Shown here piece after piece: positions 26,380 to 38,100 of a DNA stretch of 64,000 nt. The DNA is from Clavelina lepadiformis (taxonomy: Eukaryota; Chordata; Ascidiacea; Aplousobranchia; Clavelinidae). Every line of letters begins with the position of its first letter. Within the stretch, counting starts at the first letter, position 1. The position numbers were made by a program, and so were the translations under genes. The notes beneath the pieces are model-generated. The model was not told the DNA's origin and did no database searches. It saw only the letters and a list, made by a program, of their open reading frames with translations. The stretch is taken from assembly GCF_947623445.1 (NCBI RefSeq), contig NC_135241.1, forward strand, positions 21,454,501 through 21,518,500, written 5' to 3'.

Positions 26380-27165
26380 TCGTACAAACAGGTAAAACTC
26401 TATTAAACGAATGATGTAACCAATGGTCGTTTTACGTCGCTATTTGTTATAGCTTAGAAGTATGCAGAATTGCAGATATACAAGGTATAGCTAAGTAACG
26501 CAAGCTAGTTAACGGTGTCATGCCGAATTTGTTCCGAGCATTGTGACGTAGAAGTTTGGCATGACTCAGCGCAAGTTTTCTGCTCTAAAATCTCCGAGAT
26601 TGCTATCGGAATCAAGAAAAACTTATAAGGTTACAAACTTAACCTACAAACAAGAAAATAAAACGTACTGCGGCACTCAGAAAGTTTTGACCGTGATATC
26701 GATTAAGGAAGGTTGCGTTTCTTCGCAGTGAGCACGAGCTGTCCCGAGCGTAGCCTACTTGAACAATCTAGAGTCTAGACTCTTAAAACCCAACTTGTAT
26801 TTTTGATCTCGTCTGCTCCAAGGACAAGTACGCACACGCATATATATAACGAGCAAACATCACGCATATCAGTAATCAACGTAGACATGAAATAAAGTAA
26901 TATGTCCAAACGACAGAATTACCGCGAGGTGGCACCGTGGCCGCCACAGTACAAACTTAGTGAGAAATAAAAATACAAGGTTTTTCATCAAAAAAACTTG
27001 CGCTGAGTCGTGTGACAATTTTGGCAACACAACGGAAAGGACAAAATAAAGTATCAGGCAAAACAAAGAATCAATGAAAAATGTATCCACCCTGGAATTT
27101 GGTGCCAGTGTGGCACTAAATTTATCAAACCATCTGTTAAATTGTTTAAATAATATGTTAGTAAT

Positions 27166-27376
27166 TTGGGTTTGGTGGCCGTGCTGAGGCTAAAAACTTT
27201 TTACATTCTCTTATTGGTCTGCAATGCAAGTTTTTTTCCCCGAGGCCTCGCCACATTTGCCCGTCCAATTTGTGAAAATTATTGTCAGTAACTACTAGCC
27301 TAATATGTTTGCGACCACCTTCATCAGTACAATTTTTTCGTCCCCCCCCCCCATTGAAGAGCAAAAAAATAAAATG
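27166..27376. repeat. Dispersed repeat R1, copy 1
   Basis: GGGTTTGGTGGCCGTGCTGA at its start, GCCTCGCCACATTTGCCCGTC inside, and a CAGTACAATTTTTTCGTCC end with an A-rich tail. The copy at 35174-35366 follows the same order throughout. No TIR or target duplication was found. Confidence 0.7.
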
Positions 27377-27535
27377 AATGAACGAAACGCCACAATGTTT
27401 TTTAACCAAACGGCAATGAATTCCACCAAATGAGTAAAATATTGGTGTCTGAGATAAAAGTTAAACTCAGCATGCAAGTTAATGAGTTGTTTTGCAAGTT
27501 TGTGCTACACTGTTTACAACTATGTGGCGTATACC

Positions 27536-27693
27536 CAGTGGTGGGATCCAAATATTTTAAAATCCGGTTCTCTCACTGGCAGCATGACATATTGACCCGG
27601 GGCGGATATACACATAGGCCTGTACATATGCTTGTTAACGACCGGTTTGTGGAGGTCATTAAAATTCCAAGAACCGACTGAATCCCACCACTG
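27536..27693. mobile_element. Short hAT-type element, 158 bp
   Basis: Termini CAGTGGTGGGATCCAAAT and ACTGAATCCCACCACTG. Flanks CGTATACC (27528-27535) and CATATACC (27694-27701) match at 7 of 8 bases, as expected for a slightly aged 8-bp duplication. Confidence 0.8.
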
Positions 27694-28011
27694 CATATAC
27701 CACTCCAAACACTTTTACCAAGACATAAAGCGTGTAATATAAATGCCATCGGTTATCTTGGCAAATTTTGCCATGAAATTTCCATCAGCACCAACCTGCT
27801 GTTGCTGAAATGATAACTATTTACCAAATATTGATTGTTTCACCACTCAATCAGACAATTAGGCCTATTGCGTTGACAGAATACATAAAAAAGATATAAA
27901 GCAGCTCTTTACCCCAATTGGAAAGTTTGCTTTCATTGTGTTGGATAAATACGCCAAGAAATGTAATGCTGAAATTTGTACCACGCCAATGTAATACTAA
28001 TGATATATATA

Positions 28012-28037
28012 TACCCTCTATATATAGAGAGAGGGTA
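28012..28037. repeat. Short inverted repeat upstream of MFSD5
   Basis: TACCCTCT pairs with AGAGGGTA around an AT-rich loop; a CTCTATATATAGAG palindrome overlaps it. The role is unknown; it is possibly in the first intron or promoter of MFSD5. Confidence 0.6.
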
Positions 28038-28199
28038 AAACAGCAATTCTGCACCAGAAAATTTGCATAAAAGCCAACTTTCGGCAGAATGCAAACTTTC
28101 CAGTAGGGCTCTTTACAGTTTGCAGAAATTAACTACCAAAATACATATGTTGTAGGATTTTATTTTATGTTTTTTAAATGTATTTGTAGGATAGACAAA

Positions 28200-29603
28200 A
28201 TGTTGGTACAGTTTGTATTCACTGCCTTTGCGGCCATTATTTTTACTGCAGTACTTTTGGAAGTAGTCACAAGATACATTACGAAGAAGTCAAATACAAA
28301 TCCACAGTTCCTAGCTTTCCAGAGACTTTATTTCCTTGCATATTATCCAGTATTATTTGGTGATTGGTTAAATGCTCCCTATTTGTATAAACTCTACAAC
28401 AGCTATGGATTTATGGAAGAACAAATTGCTATTATCTATGTCTGCGGCTTTGCATCTGCGGTTGTATTTGGAATCACTTCAAGCTATGCAGTCCAAAAGT
28501 TTGGTCGCTGCCGCACGTTTGTGTTTGCAACCTTTGCTTATGCCATTACATGTTTGATGAAGCTTTCCTCGAGCTATAGTGTCCTAATTCTCAGTAGAAT
28601 TATTTCTGGGGCTGCCACCTCCTTACTTTTTACGGCACAGGAAATGTGGTATATGAGTGAGCATTTACAAACGCATGACTTTCCACCAGAGTGGATCAAC
28701 TACACACTGATACATTCATCAAAGGGAAATGGAATAATAGCAATCGTTGCTGGAGTCATTGCTTACTTGATGTCAGAAGTGTATGGGTTTGGCCCGGTTG
28801 CCCCATCTGTCCTATCTGTTGTGTTTCTACTAGGATCCTGTTTGATTGTAGTCACCAAATGGAAAGAAGGTGCAAAAGAAAGCACTGATCACCCAAGGTT
28901 AGTTGTTCGCAGCAACAGCACAATAAATAAAGCAGGTGGTTCCTCAAGCAAGAAGAAATTTTTTAAGGAATGTGGTGAAGGTTTAAGGAAGATTGCTCAA
29001 AACAGCGACCTACTGCAGGTCGGGATCATACAGGCACTATTTGAGAGTGTGCTCTGTCTATTTGTTTTCCTTTGGACTCCTGTTTTAGATCATCATAATC
29101 CTCCGCTTGGGATCGTCTTTTCTTCTCTAATGGCTGCAACTCTAGTGGGAGGAGCATTGTATAGGATTTCAAAGTCCATTTTTAAAAACTTGTACCCGGC
29201 ATATTCGTTGCTGTTTATTTTACTTTCAGCCGGTGCTGCAGTACTTGCATGTGTTTTGTCAACACATCCATCACGAGAATTCCCTGTTGTATCATTTACT
29301 GCTTTTCTTATGTTTGAGGTCATGTCCGGTGTCTATTTTCCAGTCATGGTTGACTTAAAACATAAGATAGAGCTGGATAAGTTAGATCTTGCAGTAACAA
29401 CTTGGTTTAGAGTTCCGCTAAATCTGCTTGCTTGTGCTGGCTTAATATTTTTGCATAGCAGTTCTAATGCAAATGGAACACGAAATCTATTTGCTTGTTG
29501 TGTTGTTATTATTGCCTTTGCAGTTGCTTTCTCGTTGAAATTTACAAAATCATCTCGAGGTCACAAAATACAATCGACTGAAACTGAAGAACTATTGACC
29601 TAG
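28200..29603 (+). CDS. MFSD5: MFSD5-type transporter (molybdate-anion transporter homologue)
   Basis: Major facilitator superfamily membrane protein, 467 aa, coded by one uninterrupted exon. Family members are described as molybdate-anion transporters. I recognise the family blocks GDWLNAPYLYKLYNSYGF, IYVCGFAS, HDFPPEWI, GFGPVAPSV, IQALFESVLCLFVFLWTPVL, PLGIVFSSLMAATL and WFRVPLNLLACAGL, in order, with about 12 hydrophobic helices. The length matches the vertebrate protein (about 450 aa). An ATG 33 nt upstream is in frame, but an AG acceptor (TATTTGTAG) ends at 28187. I therefore start at 28200, where MLVQF matches the family start. The short 3' flank contains a hAT insertion 31 nt after the stop. 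Confidence 0.95.
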   Translation: MLVQFVFTAFAAIIFTAVLLEVVTRYITKKSNTNPQFLAFQRLYFLAYYPVLFGDWLNAPYLYKLYNSYGFMEEQIAIIYVCGFASAVVFGITSSYAVQKFGRCRTFVFATFAYAITCLMKLSSSYSVLILSRIISGAATSLLFTAQEMWYMSEHLQTHDFPPEWINYTLIHSSKGNGIIAIVAGVIAYLMSEVYGFGPVAPSVLSVVFLLGSCLIVVTKWKEGAKESTDHPRLVVRSNSTINKAGGSSSKKKFFKECGEGLRKIAQNSDLLQVGIIQALFESVLCLFVFLWTPVLDHHNPPLGIVFSSLMAATLVGGALYRISKSIFKNLYPAYSLLFILLSAGAAVLACVLSTHPSREFPVVSFTAFLMFEVMSGVYFPVMVDLKHKIELDKLDLAVTTWFRVPLNLLACAGLIFLHSSSNANGTRNLFACCVVIIAFAVAFSLKFTKSSRGHKIQSTETEELLT

Positions 29604-29634
29604 GTCTGCCTTATCTTTTGTAGAGTATTTAGAC

Positions 29635-30000
29635 CAGTGGTGGGCAAACTGTGGCTCGCCGGCCTGTTTTTTGTGGCTCTTCTAGTCGAATCGTAAAATT
29701 CCAAAAAAATTGTAAAGGCTACCAAGAGTACTATTTATGAACGTTTCTCTCTTTTTCTTTTCTTTAGGTCAGCATTTCGTTTATGACGTAACACCAGACA
29801 TAGAATCCGAAGAGTTAGTTAACTGCAAGTCAACGCAATTTCATTGCAAAGACAGTTAGGTTTAGCTCAGTTTAGTCTACTTAAATACACTGCAAAACGA
29901 AAACGATGACATCTAATGCTAATGCATTATTTACCGTTTTTGTATTGAAATAATTTTGAGGCTCTCCATTGAATACATTGAATACATTTGCCCACCTCTG
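29635..30000. mobile_element. hAT-type non-autonomous element in the MFSD5 3' flank, 366 bp
   Basis: Termini CAGTGGTGGGCAAACT and ATTTGCCCACCTCTG, with a perfect 8-bp duplication ATTTAGAC (29627-29634 and 30001-30008). It begins only 31 nt after the MFSD5 stop, so it is probably transcribed as 3' untranslated sequence. No transposase. Confidence 0.9.
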
Positions 30001-30008
30001 ATTTAGAC

Positions 30009-30694
30009 TATGAAATCATATAATGATTTAATTTCTTTTTGGGATGTGATAACTCTTACTAAAAGATAGTCCTGGTGTTCAATTGGAATTATTGTTTGTT
30101 ATGTATGTTTTTTAAACCACAATGGCTAAGATATCTCTTTACGTATACTATGACCATATCCACGCTGCTATGTTATGGTTTTGATGTTATATATACATAT
30201 ATACTTTGTCAGCTATAAGCGGCCCGGTTGAATTGTATTCTGACTGAGTTAGTTTTGTCATCTGGTTTGAAGTATCAATTTATTTTATTTATTTTTCTAG
30301 ATGTTAGAATTGCACTTATATGTATTTACATGATACGTTTGTTTTCTGATTGTATATTTCATAGGCATTTTACATTAATCTGCAAAAGGCATTCATAGAA
30401 TTGTTATAAAAGTAAACAGCCGCAATTTGTTTTCTTTTCCTCAAACATGCTTTACATTGTTCCAAGGAAGAATTCAAAATTTTAAATTGTCTGAAATGTT
30501 TGGGTTTTTATGATTCGGACATTTCACAGCAGCATGTTCACTCGAATTACCTATTTTATTTGTGTGCAGAGTTGCTTTGTATTTGCGAAAGCCCTAATCA
30601 GCTGTTTGTAAAGAGAACCTTATTATCGTATTCATGTTTGTGGTGTAATGCGTACTAATGTAATGTAAACATTGCAGAACTGGGTTAGGTTATT
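30009..30694. other. Gap between MFSD5 and KIAA1143
   Basis: AT-rich, with TATT runs near 30270-30300 that could belong to the MFSD5 3' end. The promoter and 5' UTR of KIAA1143 must lie in the right part. Nothing else is seen. Confidence 0.5.
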
Positions 30695-31356
30695 ATGTCA
30701 CAAAAACTGCGATTCATCAAGCAACAACAACCAAAATTCATTCAGCAGTTCAAGGAGAGAGTTGGTCTCAAGCAGGACCCCACACTTGATGATAAGGTAT
30801 GAAAGGTTATGATTACTTGCAGGTTGCATGGTGGGTTTTGGTGTATTGTGCGAGTCTTGTTTTTGATATGCTGAGTGCGTGTTTCATTAAGTATGACTTC
30901 TATTATAAATCTGGTACAGAAAGAGAACGAAATAGTGAAACCTGCTTTTGACGAGAGATCGGACGACGAAGATGAAAAGCCAGTGGTTGTTGTTCTCAAC
31001 CAAGGAGACTTAACCAGAGAAGAGGCAGAAGAAGGTCTACTTTAGAGACAAACTCATTGCTAATTTATCAGCTAATTGGACATAAACGTTACCAATCGTG
31101 TGTACTTTGACTGTTTATAGCGCCAGCACATGTCAAAGACAAGAAGATGGTGTATAGGAAGCCTGAAAACAAGAGATCTGCAAACACTCCATTAACTACT
31201 TCCACAAAGAAGCCAAAGTTGAGTGAACAATCAGAGGAGAGAAAAAGTGAGGGCACTGGTGAGAAGAACAAAGGTAATAAAAGTAAGAAATCCAAGAAAA
31301 CGAAGCCAACCAGTTCTCTGCTATCTTTCAACAATGATGACGAGGAAGAGAGTTGA
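30695..31356 (+). CDS. KIAA1143: KIAA1143 homologue (small uncharacterised charged protein)
   Basis: 150 aa from three exons (30695-30796, 30920-31034, 31121-31356) with good donors and acceptors and consistent phases. Family landmarks are all present. The N-terminal PKFIQQFKERVGLK corresponds to the FKERVGY block. An acidic linker leads to EKPVVVVLNQGDLT, matching the PQVVVLKKGDL motif. Then come a VYRKP block and a lysine-rich tail ending SSLLSFNNDDEEES, like the vertebrate SSLLSFDNEDENE end. The length matches the human protein (154 aa). No enzymatic domain; the function is not established. It is convergent with CCDC33. Confidence 0.93.
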
Positions 31357-32143
31357 GATGACTCCTCCTAACTTACAATTATGCTGAAATTGTTGACTCC
31401 TGCTGCAATAGGATTAAAATTGATTTGGATAAAGGTCATTTCTCGTCCAAAGAACAAGTGAAGCAAATTCATAGGACTGCTATGGAGATTAAACTTGACA
31501 GGGATTATTGTCGCGATGTTTTTTCAGTCAGCGACTTGTGAAACTCCATTTTTAAAAGCATTCTATGGTTTACTGTGAATCATTTCAAGCAGAAATAATT
31601 TGTAAGGTTTGTACTGAAGCCATGTTCCACATCGGAGGTGAATCAATGTTGCCATTCTTGAATTAATATTTCTTGGAATTGAAATTGACTGTTGTAAGCT
31701 GTTTGCTCATACCTTGATGCATGGATCCTTTTAGCACAAAATATGTTCCAACAGAGCATTGCAAATATATTTTTTACTTCAGTTATATACTATTATAGAA
31801 TTTATTTTAAAGTTAAATTAAAATATATAAATCTTTGAAAATATGACTAATGATAGCAATATTTGCAAATTAATAAACAATGTACTGGAATAGAAAAAAG
31901 TCACAGTGCAGTTTATAAAAATACTAACCAACATACTGCTTTTACAAGGTAAATAAAAAAATACGTGAGAAAATTGCACCAGTTCAAGCGCTTTTTGGCA
32001 AAGAAATTCCTTTAATTGCCAGCAATACACATTTCTTAGATATTTTCTAGGCATTTCAGTCAATGCAATATATAACTCCATCGGTGTAAGTCCAAAGAAA
32101 AAACGGGTGCAATCTACTGTATAAGTGATGGCGGGAAATGCTT
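31357..32143. other. Convergent 3' ends of KIAA1143 and CCDC33
   Basis: Probably 3' UTRs. AATAAA occurs on the plus strand near 31872 and on the minus strand at 31801-31806, so the two transcripts may overlap at their tails. No coding signal. Confidence 0.55.
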
Positions 32144-35100
32144 TCAAGTGATATAAACCTTCAGTTCCTTCAGATTGCTCAGTTCTAAATGTGTAAGATG
32201 ACGTTGTAAGCGTATGTCGTAGCAGTGAGCACGCAACACAGACTGAAATTAGTAGACTAAAACACTTCAACTTACCAGAAGAGGGTCATTCCTAGCATTT
32301 GCCCCAGATGTGCGGAGAATACCATTTCGATGTTCTTGTAAGCGTACTGTCAATTCATGTTTTTCTTTCGCCCAAGATCTGGCATTGTGGTCCAGCTGTC
32401 CTTCAAGAGAAGCAACTCTGCTTTCAGCTCTCTCCAAACGATCATGAAGTTCTGTTTTCTCTGCATTGTGCTGTTGCTGCCTTATCTGTTGCCCAAAAAA
32501 AGAATTAAACTTGACTCACAACTAATCTAAAAAATTATTTAAGAGTTACGTTCATCCCAGTTTGTTACCCTCAGTTCACTGAGCTCATGTTGGAGGTTTG
32601 CATTTTCTTGACTAAGGAGTGTGATAGTTCCTTGTTGATCTGGAAATGCAAAGTATTTAATTTTATAACGCCGCCTATAAAATGTAATGAGGAGTGATCA
32701 TGCTAAAAGTCTTGAGAGCTTTTCATTCACCTCCTAACTCGTTCTTGGGAGGAGCAGTTGTGTTCTTCATATATTTGTTCAGCAGTTTTTCCATCTTCTG
32801 GATCACCTTCTCCTGCTGGACACAAGTATCTTCTAACTTCTTGCTCTTCTTCAGCTTGTCCTGAAGATATTGCACTGTCTCTTCCAGTTCCTTGCGCGAA
32901 GCGTTTTGCATCAGATATCGCTTTTCACGTTCATTTGCCTGTGTAATGTTTGTGTTAGTCCAATTGTATACTTGTGCTGAATATTGCTGGGTCAGTGGAT
33001 CAATTCCTACTTAACATACGTTTAGGTGCAAGTTTACCTTTATCATTTGGTTTTGCAGAAGTTGGACTTTTGTCTTGTATTTGCTCAAATCCTCACTTTC
33101 TTTTGCAAGTTTATGTCTGGTTGCCACTAAAGTCAGTAAAATATCAAAAATTGAAATGGAAAATGCCAGAAGCATCTTACGTGATTATCCTTCTGTCAGT
33201 GTGTGATGTAAAAATTGTACACCAGTTACCAAATTTGTCTGCCACTTCCGTTGATGTTATTACTCCCTTATGAAGATCATCCATCACAGTCTGCCCAACC
33301 TCTTTTGTCAGCAGAAGCTCCCTTCTTAGTTGAGCATTTTCCTCCTTTAAACGATTACTAGTAAACTTTTTTCATTTTTTTGCTGGTGTTTGCTACATCT
33401 ATCTGTGTTTCAATAAAATGTTGAAATTCTGAGTTCTTATTTTAAATTATAAAAATACCTACTTGTAACTGAGCATTGCTTCTACGAAGAGCCACTATAT
33501 CTGCAGTCATTCTTTTAACAGCTTCACGATATTTAGAAAGTTCCTGAAGTAGATGTTAGAAAACAACAATTAACTTTGAGAAATCTCTATAAAAGGAGGT
33601 TTAAAAACAACGACAGACCTGTGCATGATGATCCAGAAGTGACTTTGTGTGACTGTCAGATGATCTTTCACTTTTTTGCGGCGGCTGAACATTTCTATTA
33701 CACAAAATGTATTGAATAAAAAGATAGAAATCGACGACTAAAAAACGACATCGTTAGTCTTCTACCTGCTTGTTGTATCCATTTTCAGCATGGTAGGATC
33801 ATTTACTGTTAAGACGTAATCAGGCAAAATGGTTTCTAAAGCATCACTTGGTGGATATTCATCCTCTTTCATAAGCTGTTTGTGAGAAAAAGCATTTATA
33901 GTGACACACAAAAACTATAGAATTGATTAATTGCTTTTCTATTATAAGCTATACGTTAATAGGACAATAAAACAAACTAGTGCTTGACGATATCTACTAT
34001 CTAAAATAACTACTGACAGTGAAAACTATTTTGAAGTTGATGCTTATTATTAATTTCAACTTACTTTTCCTGAAATAGGTCTATGGTAATACACAGACAT
34101 GTATCTCAGTAAAAATATTACATTTATGTAATTATTTCTGCAGTTTAACTAGAATTTCAAGGAAAGTAACTATGATTTTTATTCCGTCAAATCCTGAAAA
34201 TCACCCTCAAGACTGCAGGTTATAGCAACTGTTTGAAATATCAATTGTCTGAAATTGCAGTTACGTCACTTTGTTCCACTAATGTGGTTCACACTCAATT
34301 AACTCTCTTTGTAAGAGAGATATTATTACCTTAAATCATGGCACAAGCTGTATTTTAAAACCATATATTTTTTAACCCTAGTCACTGTTATTACTCCACC
34401 AATACAGCTGGCATTTGATTACTTGTTCATAGGCTGCAATTTTAAAACCCTTTCACCGGTGGTGGTATTGTAACACGAGATTGCCGTCCACTATTCAAAG
34501 TATGGTATTAGTCATAGAGAATAAATATTAAAATAATAGGGGCTGGGGTGTTACAATAGGCTTATACAAATAAAATGCCAACCATCAAGTAATGTAATTT
34601 CAACAGGAATGAACAACCGACCCTCAACTGAGCAAACAAGCCATAATAGAACACTTATTAAGAGAAACTGATTAAAGCACTCCTCGATATGAAAAAGTGA
34701 AAGCTGTTTGCTCTTGTAGCACTTTTGTTCCCTCCTATAAGCCACTTCATAAGCGGAAGTATATAATAGGTTTTTAAGGGTTAACTCATCGTTCTGAGCG
34801 GGATGTATGATTTCGACAATACTTGTACTCACTTCCTTTCTAAGTTTCTTTGAAATTTTATTTCGTAGTTATACATGTAAACTTGTTAATGATTTACTTT
34901 TACGTCCAACCAGCTTTTTTTTCATGTGTACCTATAGAAAACTATAGGCCACGTTAATTTTACTACACTATAACATGCTTGTTTTAACTAAATTTGCTGA
35001 AGTTTGCCTTTACTACCAACTGTCCATAGATCTTTGTGCATTTTAATTAATTAGAGTATTGGCACTACCTTACAACAGGTCTTTTTTTTCATAACACAAC

Positions 35101-38100
35101 AGTTTATGAGCATAACAACAGGATTTACTTAACACATGCACCAATGCGTATTTCAAAGATTCAAAGATTGCAGATTGGGTTCGGTGGCCGTGCTCACGCT
35201 AAAACTCTATCTTACTCATATTGTATCATTTTGCCATCAAGGCCTTGCCACAGTTGCCTGTCTTGGTTGTGCTACTGTAATTATTACCATCACTGCTAAT
35301 ACGTTCGCATCCAGCTGGGTCAGCACAATTTTTTGTCCACAACAATTAAAGCGAAAAATAAAAGAAACAAGTAATTCAGACGACTTACCACTCTTGTTTT
35401 TTTCCTCTCGTATCGAGGACCACCGATAGCGGTGTCGTCTCTTGCAATGATCCGCGGTTGAATTTCTTCTTCTGGCTCGCTGAGATACAACTGCGCGATG
35501 TCGTTGCTCATCTCCGCCGGCCTCTGTGGTCCAGCTGCAGTAGTTGGAACCGAATCAAGTGTTGGAAGAACTCCTGGGTCCGAGGCAACCACCAATGTAT
35601 CTGGTCTCTGCAGGATATGATGAATCATGTAAATTTTTGTTTCAGTAACTACAGTGGTGATTTTCATTATTTGTTGATAATCGTAATTGTGATGATTTGA
35701 TAATGACAATGATAAAATGATAATTAATTATTTTTCATTGTTTGATAACACCTGCATACTCAATAGTAATGAAACTTTAGACAAATTTAAATAATGATGT
35801 ATCAAAACCAGTTAGAGATCATATCAAAATAAACTTTTTATCACCTCCGTGGTAATAAGCCGTAGAAGCAATCTTATGCTGGGGAAAGACCCGTCGACTG
35901 TTTCAAATCTCGATCCCTGCACAATGAGATCATCGATGCGAACTCCCATGCGACCAGCATCCGATGTCAGAGCTGAATACATCATAACCCAGTTTTTATG
36001 AAGTCATAATACATAGGACTTACGTGGGAGACAGTTTGCTGGTACTGATAGGATTTTAATTTAAAGAAAGATTTAAAAATGTGATGAACATTATTCTTTG
36101 AATACCACCTTGGAAAATCTCTCCATCTAAGAGCAGAGTAGAAAATCCAATCGGGCTTCTTATAGTCCATGTAACAGATGTCATTGCTGAAGAAAAAAAT
36201 TAATCTTTTAAGGAGCTTAAGTGTAGTAAAAAAAGTTCCTAAATTTCCAGTTTTGGAGCAATCAAATTCACTTAATTATCATCAAATATCCGTTACACAG
36301 ATATCTCACTGCTAGAAGAAGGATAAAACTCCACCACCAATGCAGAATTATGAGCAAAGGTTGTAGCGGCATCTTTGTTACAAAACATAAAGGTGTGATT
36401 CCAGGTTGGTCTTGACGTTTCTTTGCTAATTGTGGTCAACTGTAAATGTAAAAACATACCCTCTTGAATAGATTAAAAACTAAACATAATCAAATGCAGA
36501 ACCCTCCATCACTGTAAACATTTCAGTACGGGCGTCTGCACATTTTTCAAATGTACAACCTGGGGATATCCCTGCTGGTCTACTTTCGCAACCTCGAAAG
36601 CAGAAGGGTTCGGTGAAGGAAAAGTGAGCGTTGTAGAGGTGATGCCAGCTGGACACGGGTAGCGTGTAAGCATTGTCTCTCTGAATAATGTGAAAAAAGC
36701 AATATGATTAAACCGCACAAGCTGCAAATGAAGTTCACCCAGGTGCAAACGATCAAACACCTTCTAAATACCCTTACTTGTATGAAGTGTAGTCCGGCAC
36801 TATCCGAGCTATTGCGATAAGCGACCCAGATGAATTTGACAGTTCTTGTTGAAAGTCACGTAAGGTCACTTCTAGTCCACAGAAGCCAAAGTCCTGTTAA
36901 AAAGTGATTATGAGTTTTTTAGAAAATTTAACCTGTAAGTTCAATCATTTTATTTTTTGTTAAAAGCACGATGGGGCCGAAAAATCAAGTCGTTGTTATT
37001 AGCATGCACTAATTAAATACGGGCCAAGAAGGTTTTGAGTTTCACTAAAACATCCTTTTCATAGTATGATGTAATTCAATTTAAATTGCCAGTACATTAA
37101 CATAGCAACTGTAACTTCTCTCACTTCCAATCTGGGTAAATGACTTTGTTTCCTTAAAACTGTAACATAAACACGAATCCCAGATGGAATAGATTTGGTA
37201 GGCTATAAAAATGAAGAAAAAAAGTGATTTAGTTTTGGCATTTTCATACATGAGCAGATCGCCACAAAAATCAGCATGTAGCAACATTTTTTAAATCTTA
37301 AAACAGATAAACAGATGTTAGAAATACCTTGACCAATTCAAAATGGTAGGGGTGAAACGGCTCCAGGTTAATGATGGGTAAATTATAAGTAACCAACTTC
37401 TCCTTTGAAACACTATCAGCCACTGTGAGGACGATTTCTTCTTCTTCAACCCTACCTTCTGGGATCTACCGAGAGCAAGCAGAGTTTCAAAACTCTGACA
37501 AAATGCTTGACTTAAAATGAGCATTGTTTTATCCTTAGTATGTTATGGTATGGTATAATAATCTTTATTCTCGAATTGAAAAAAGACTTAAAATTGGTGA
37601 TGATTCCTCATCTCTTGAGCCCCAATTACCGAGCTAGCCTAGCTTTTTTATATCATATTTTCCTGATTTAGAACTGATCGCCACGTCCTGGTTATAAATG
37701 AATTAGTTAGATTTTGGAATTGGTCAGTGTTGTGTAAAGATGTCAGCCTGTCTTCACCTCCATTGTGAGGACTTCCTCCCAAGCAGGAGAATGCGTTGGA
37801 CTGAGAGATGCGTGTGTTGATCCCTGGGCAGCTCTTCCACCCTGTTCTTCATACAAACTCTTCCTGGAGATAGACAAAAGAATTGGTAGATTAGACTTAA
37901 AATGAATTGGCAGTGGGAAATGATGGCTACATATTCTTGCATGTTATTATTCTTGTACATACTATGGCACTATAGCACAGCATAAAACAACACCTATGCT
38001 GAACGTGCAACTTAATTCCAAGACCTGGTATAGTTCCAGCCATCTCTAGTGATATAAACCTTATATTATAAGTACAATATAAGTTTTTTGGTGCAACAAA

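Larger units (their letters stand above)
24738..28187. other. Intergenic gap between the divergent RGS and MFSD5 genes
   Basis: Holds a dispersed repeat (27166-27376), a hAT element (27536-27693), a short hairpin (28012-28037), and one unexplained minus-strand frame (26092-26379). A splice acceptor (TATTTGTAG at 28179-28187) just before the MFSD5 start implies a 5' untranslated exon somewhere upstream in this gap. Confidence 0.55.

Noticed and set aside
28167-28199. Upstream ATG extending MFSD5 by 11 residues
   Set aside because: A splice acceptor lies between that ATG and the family-conserved start, so the upstream ATG is probably intronic.
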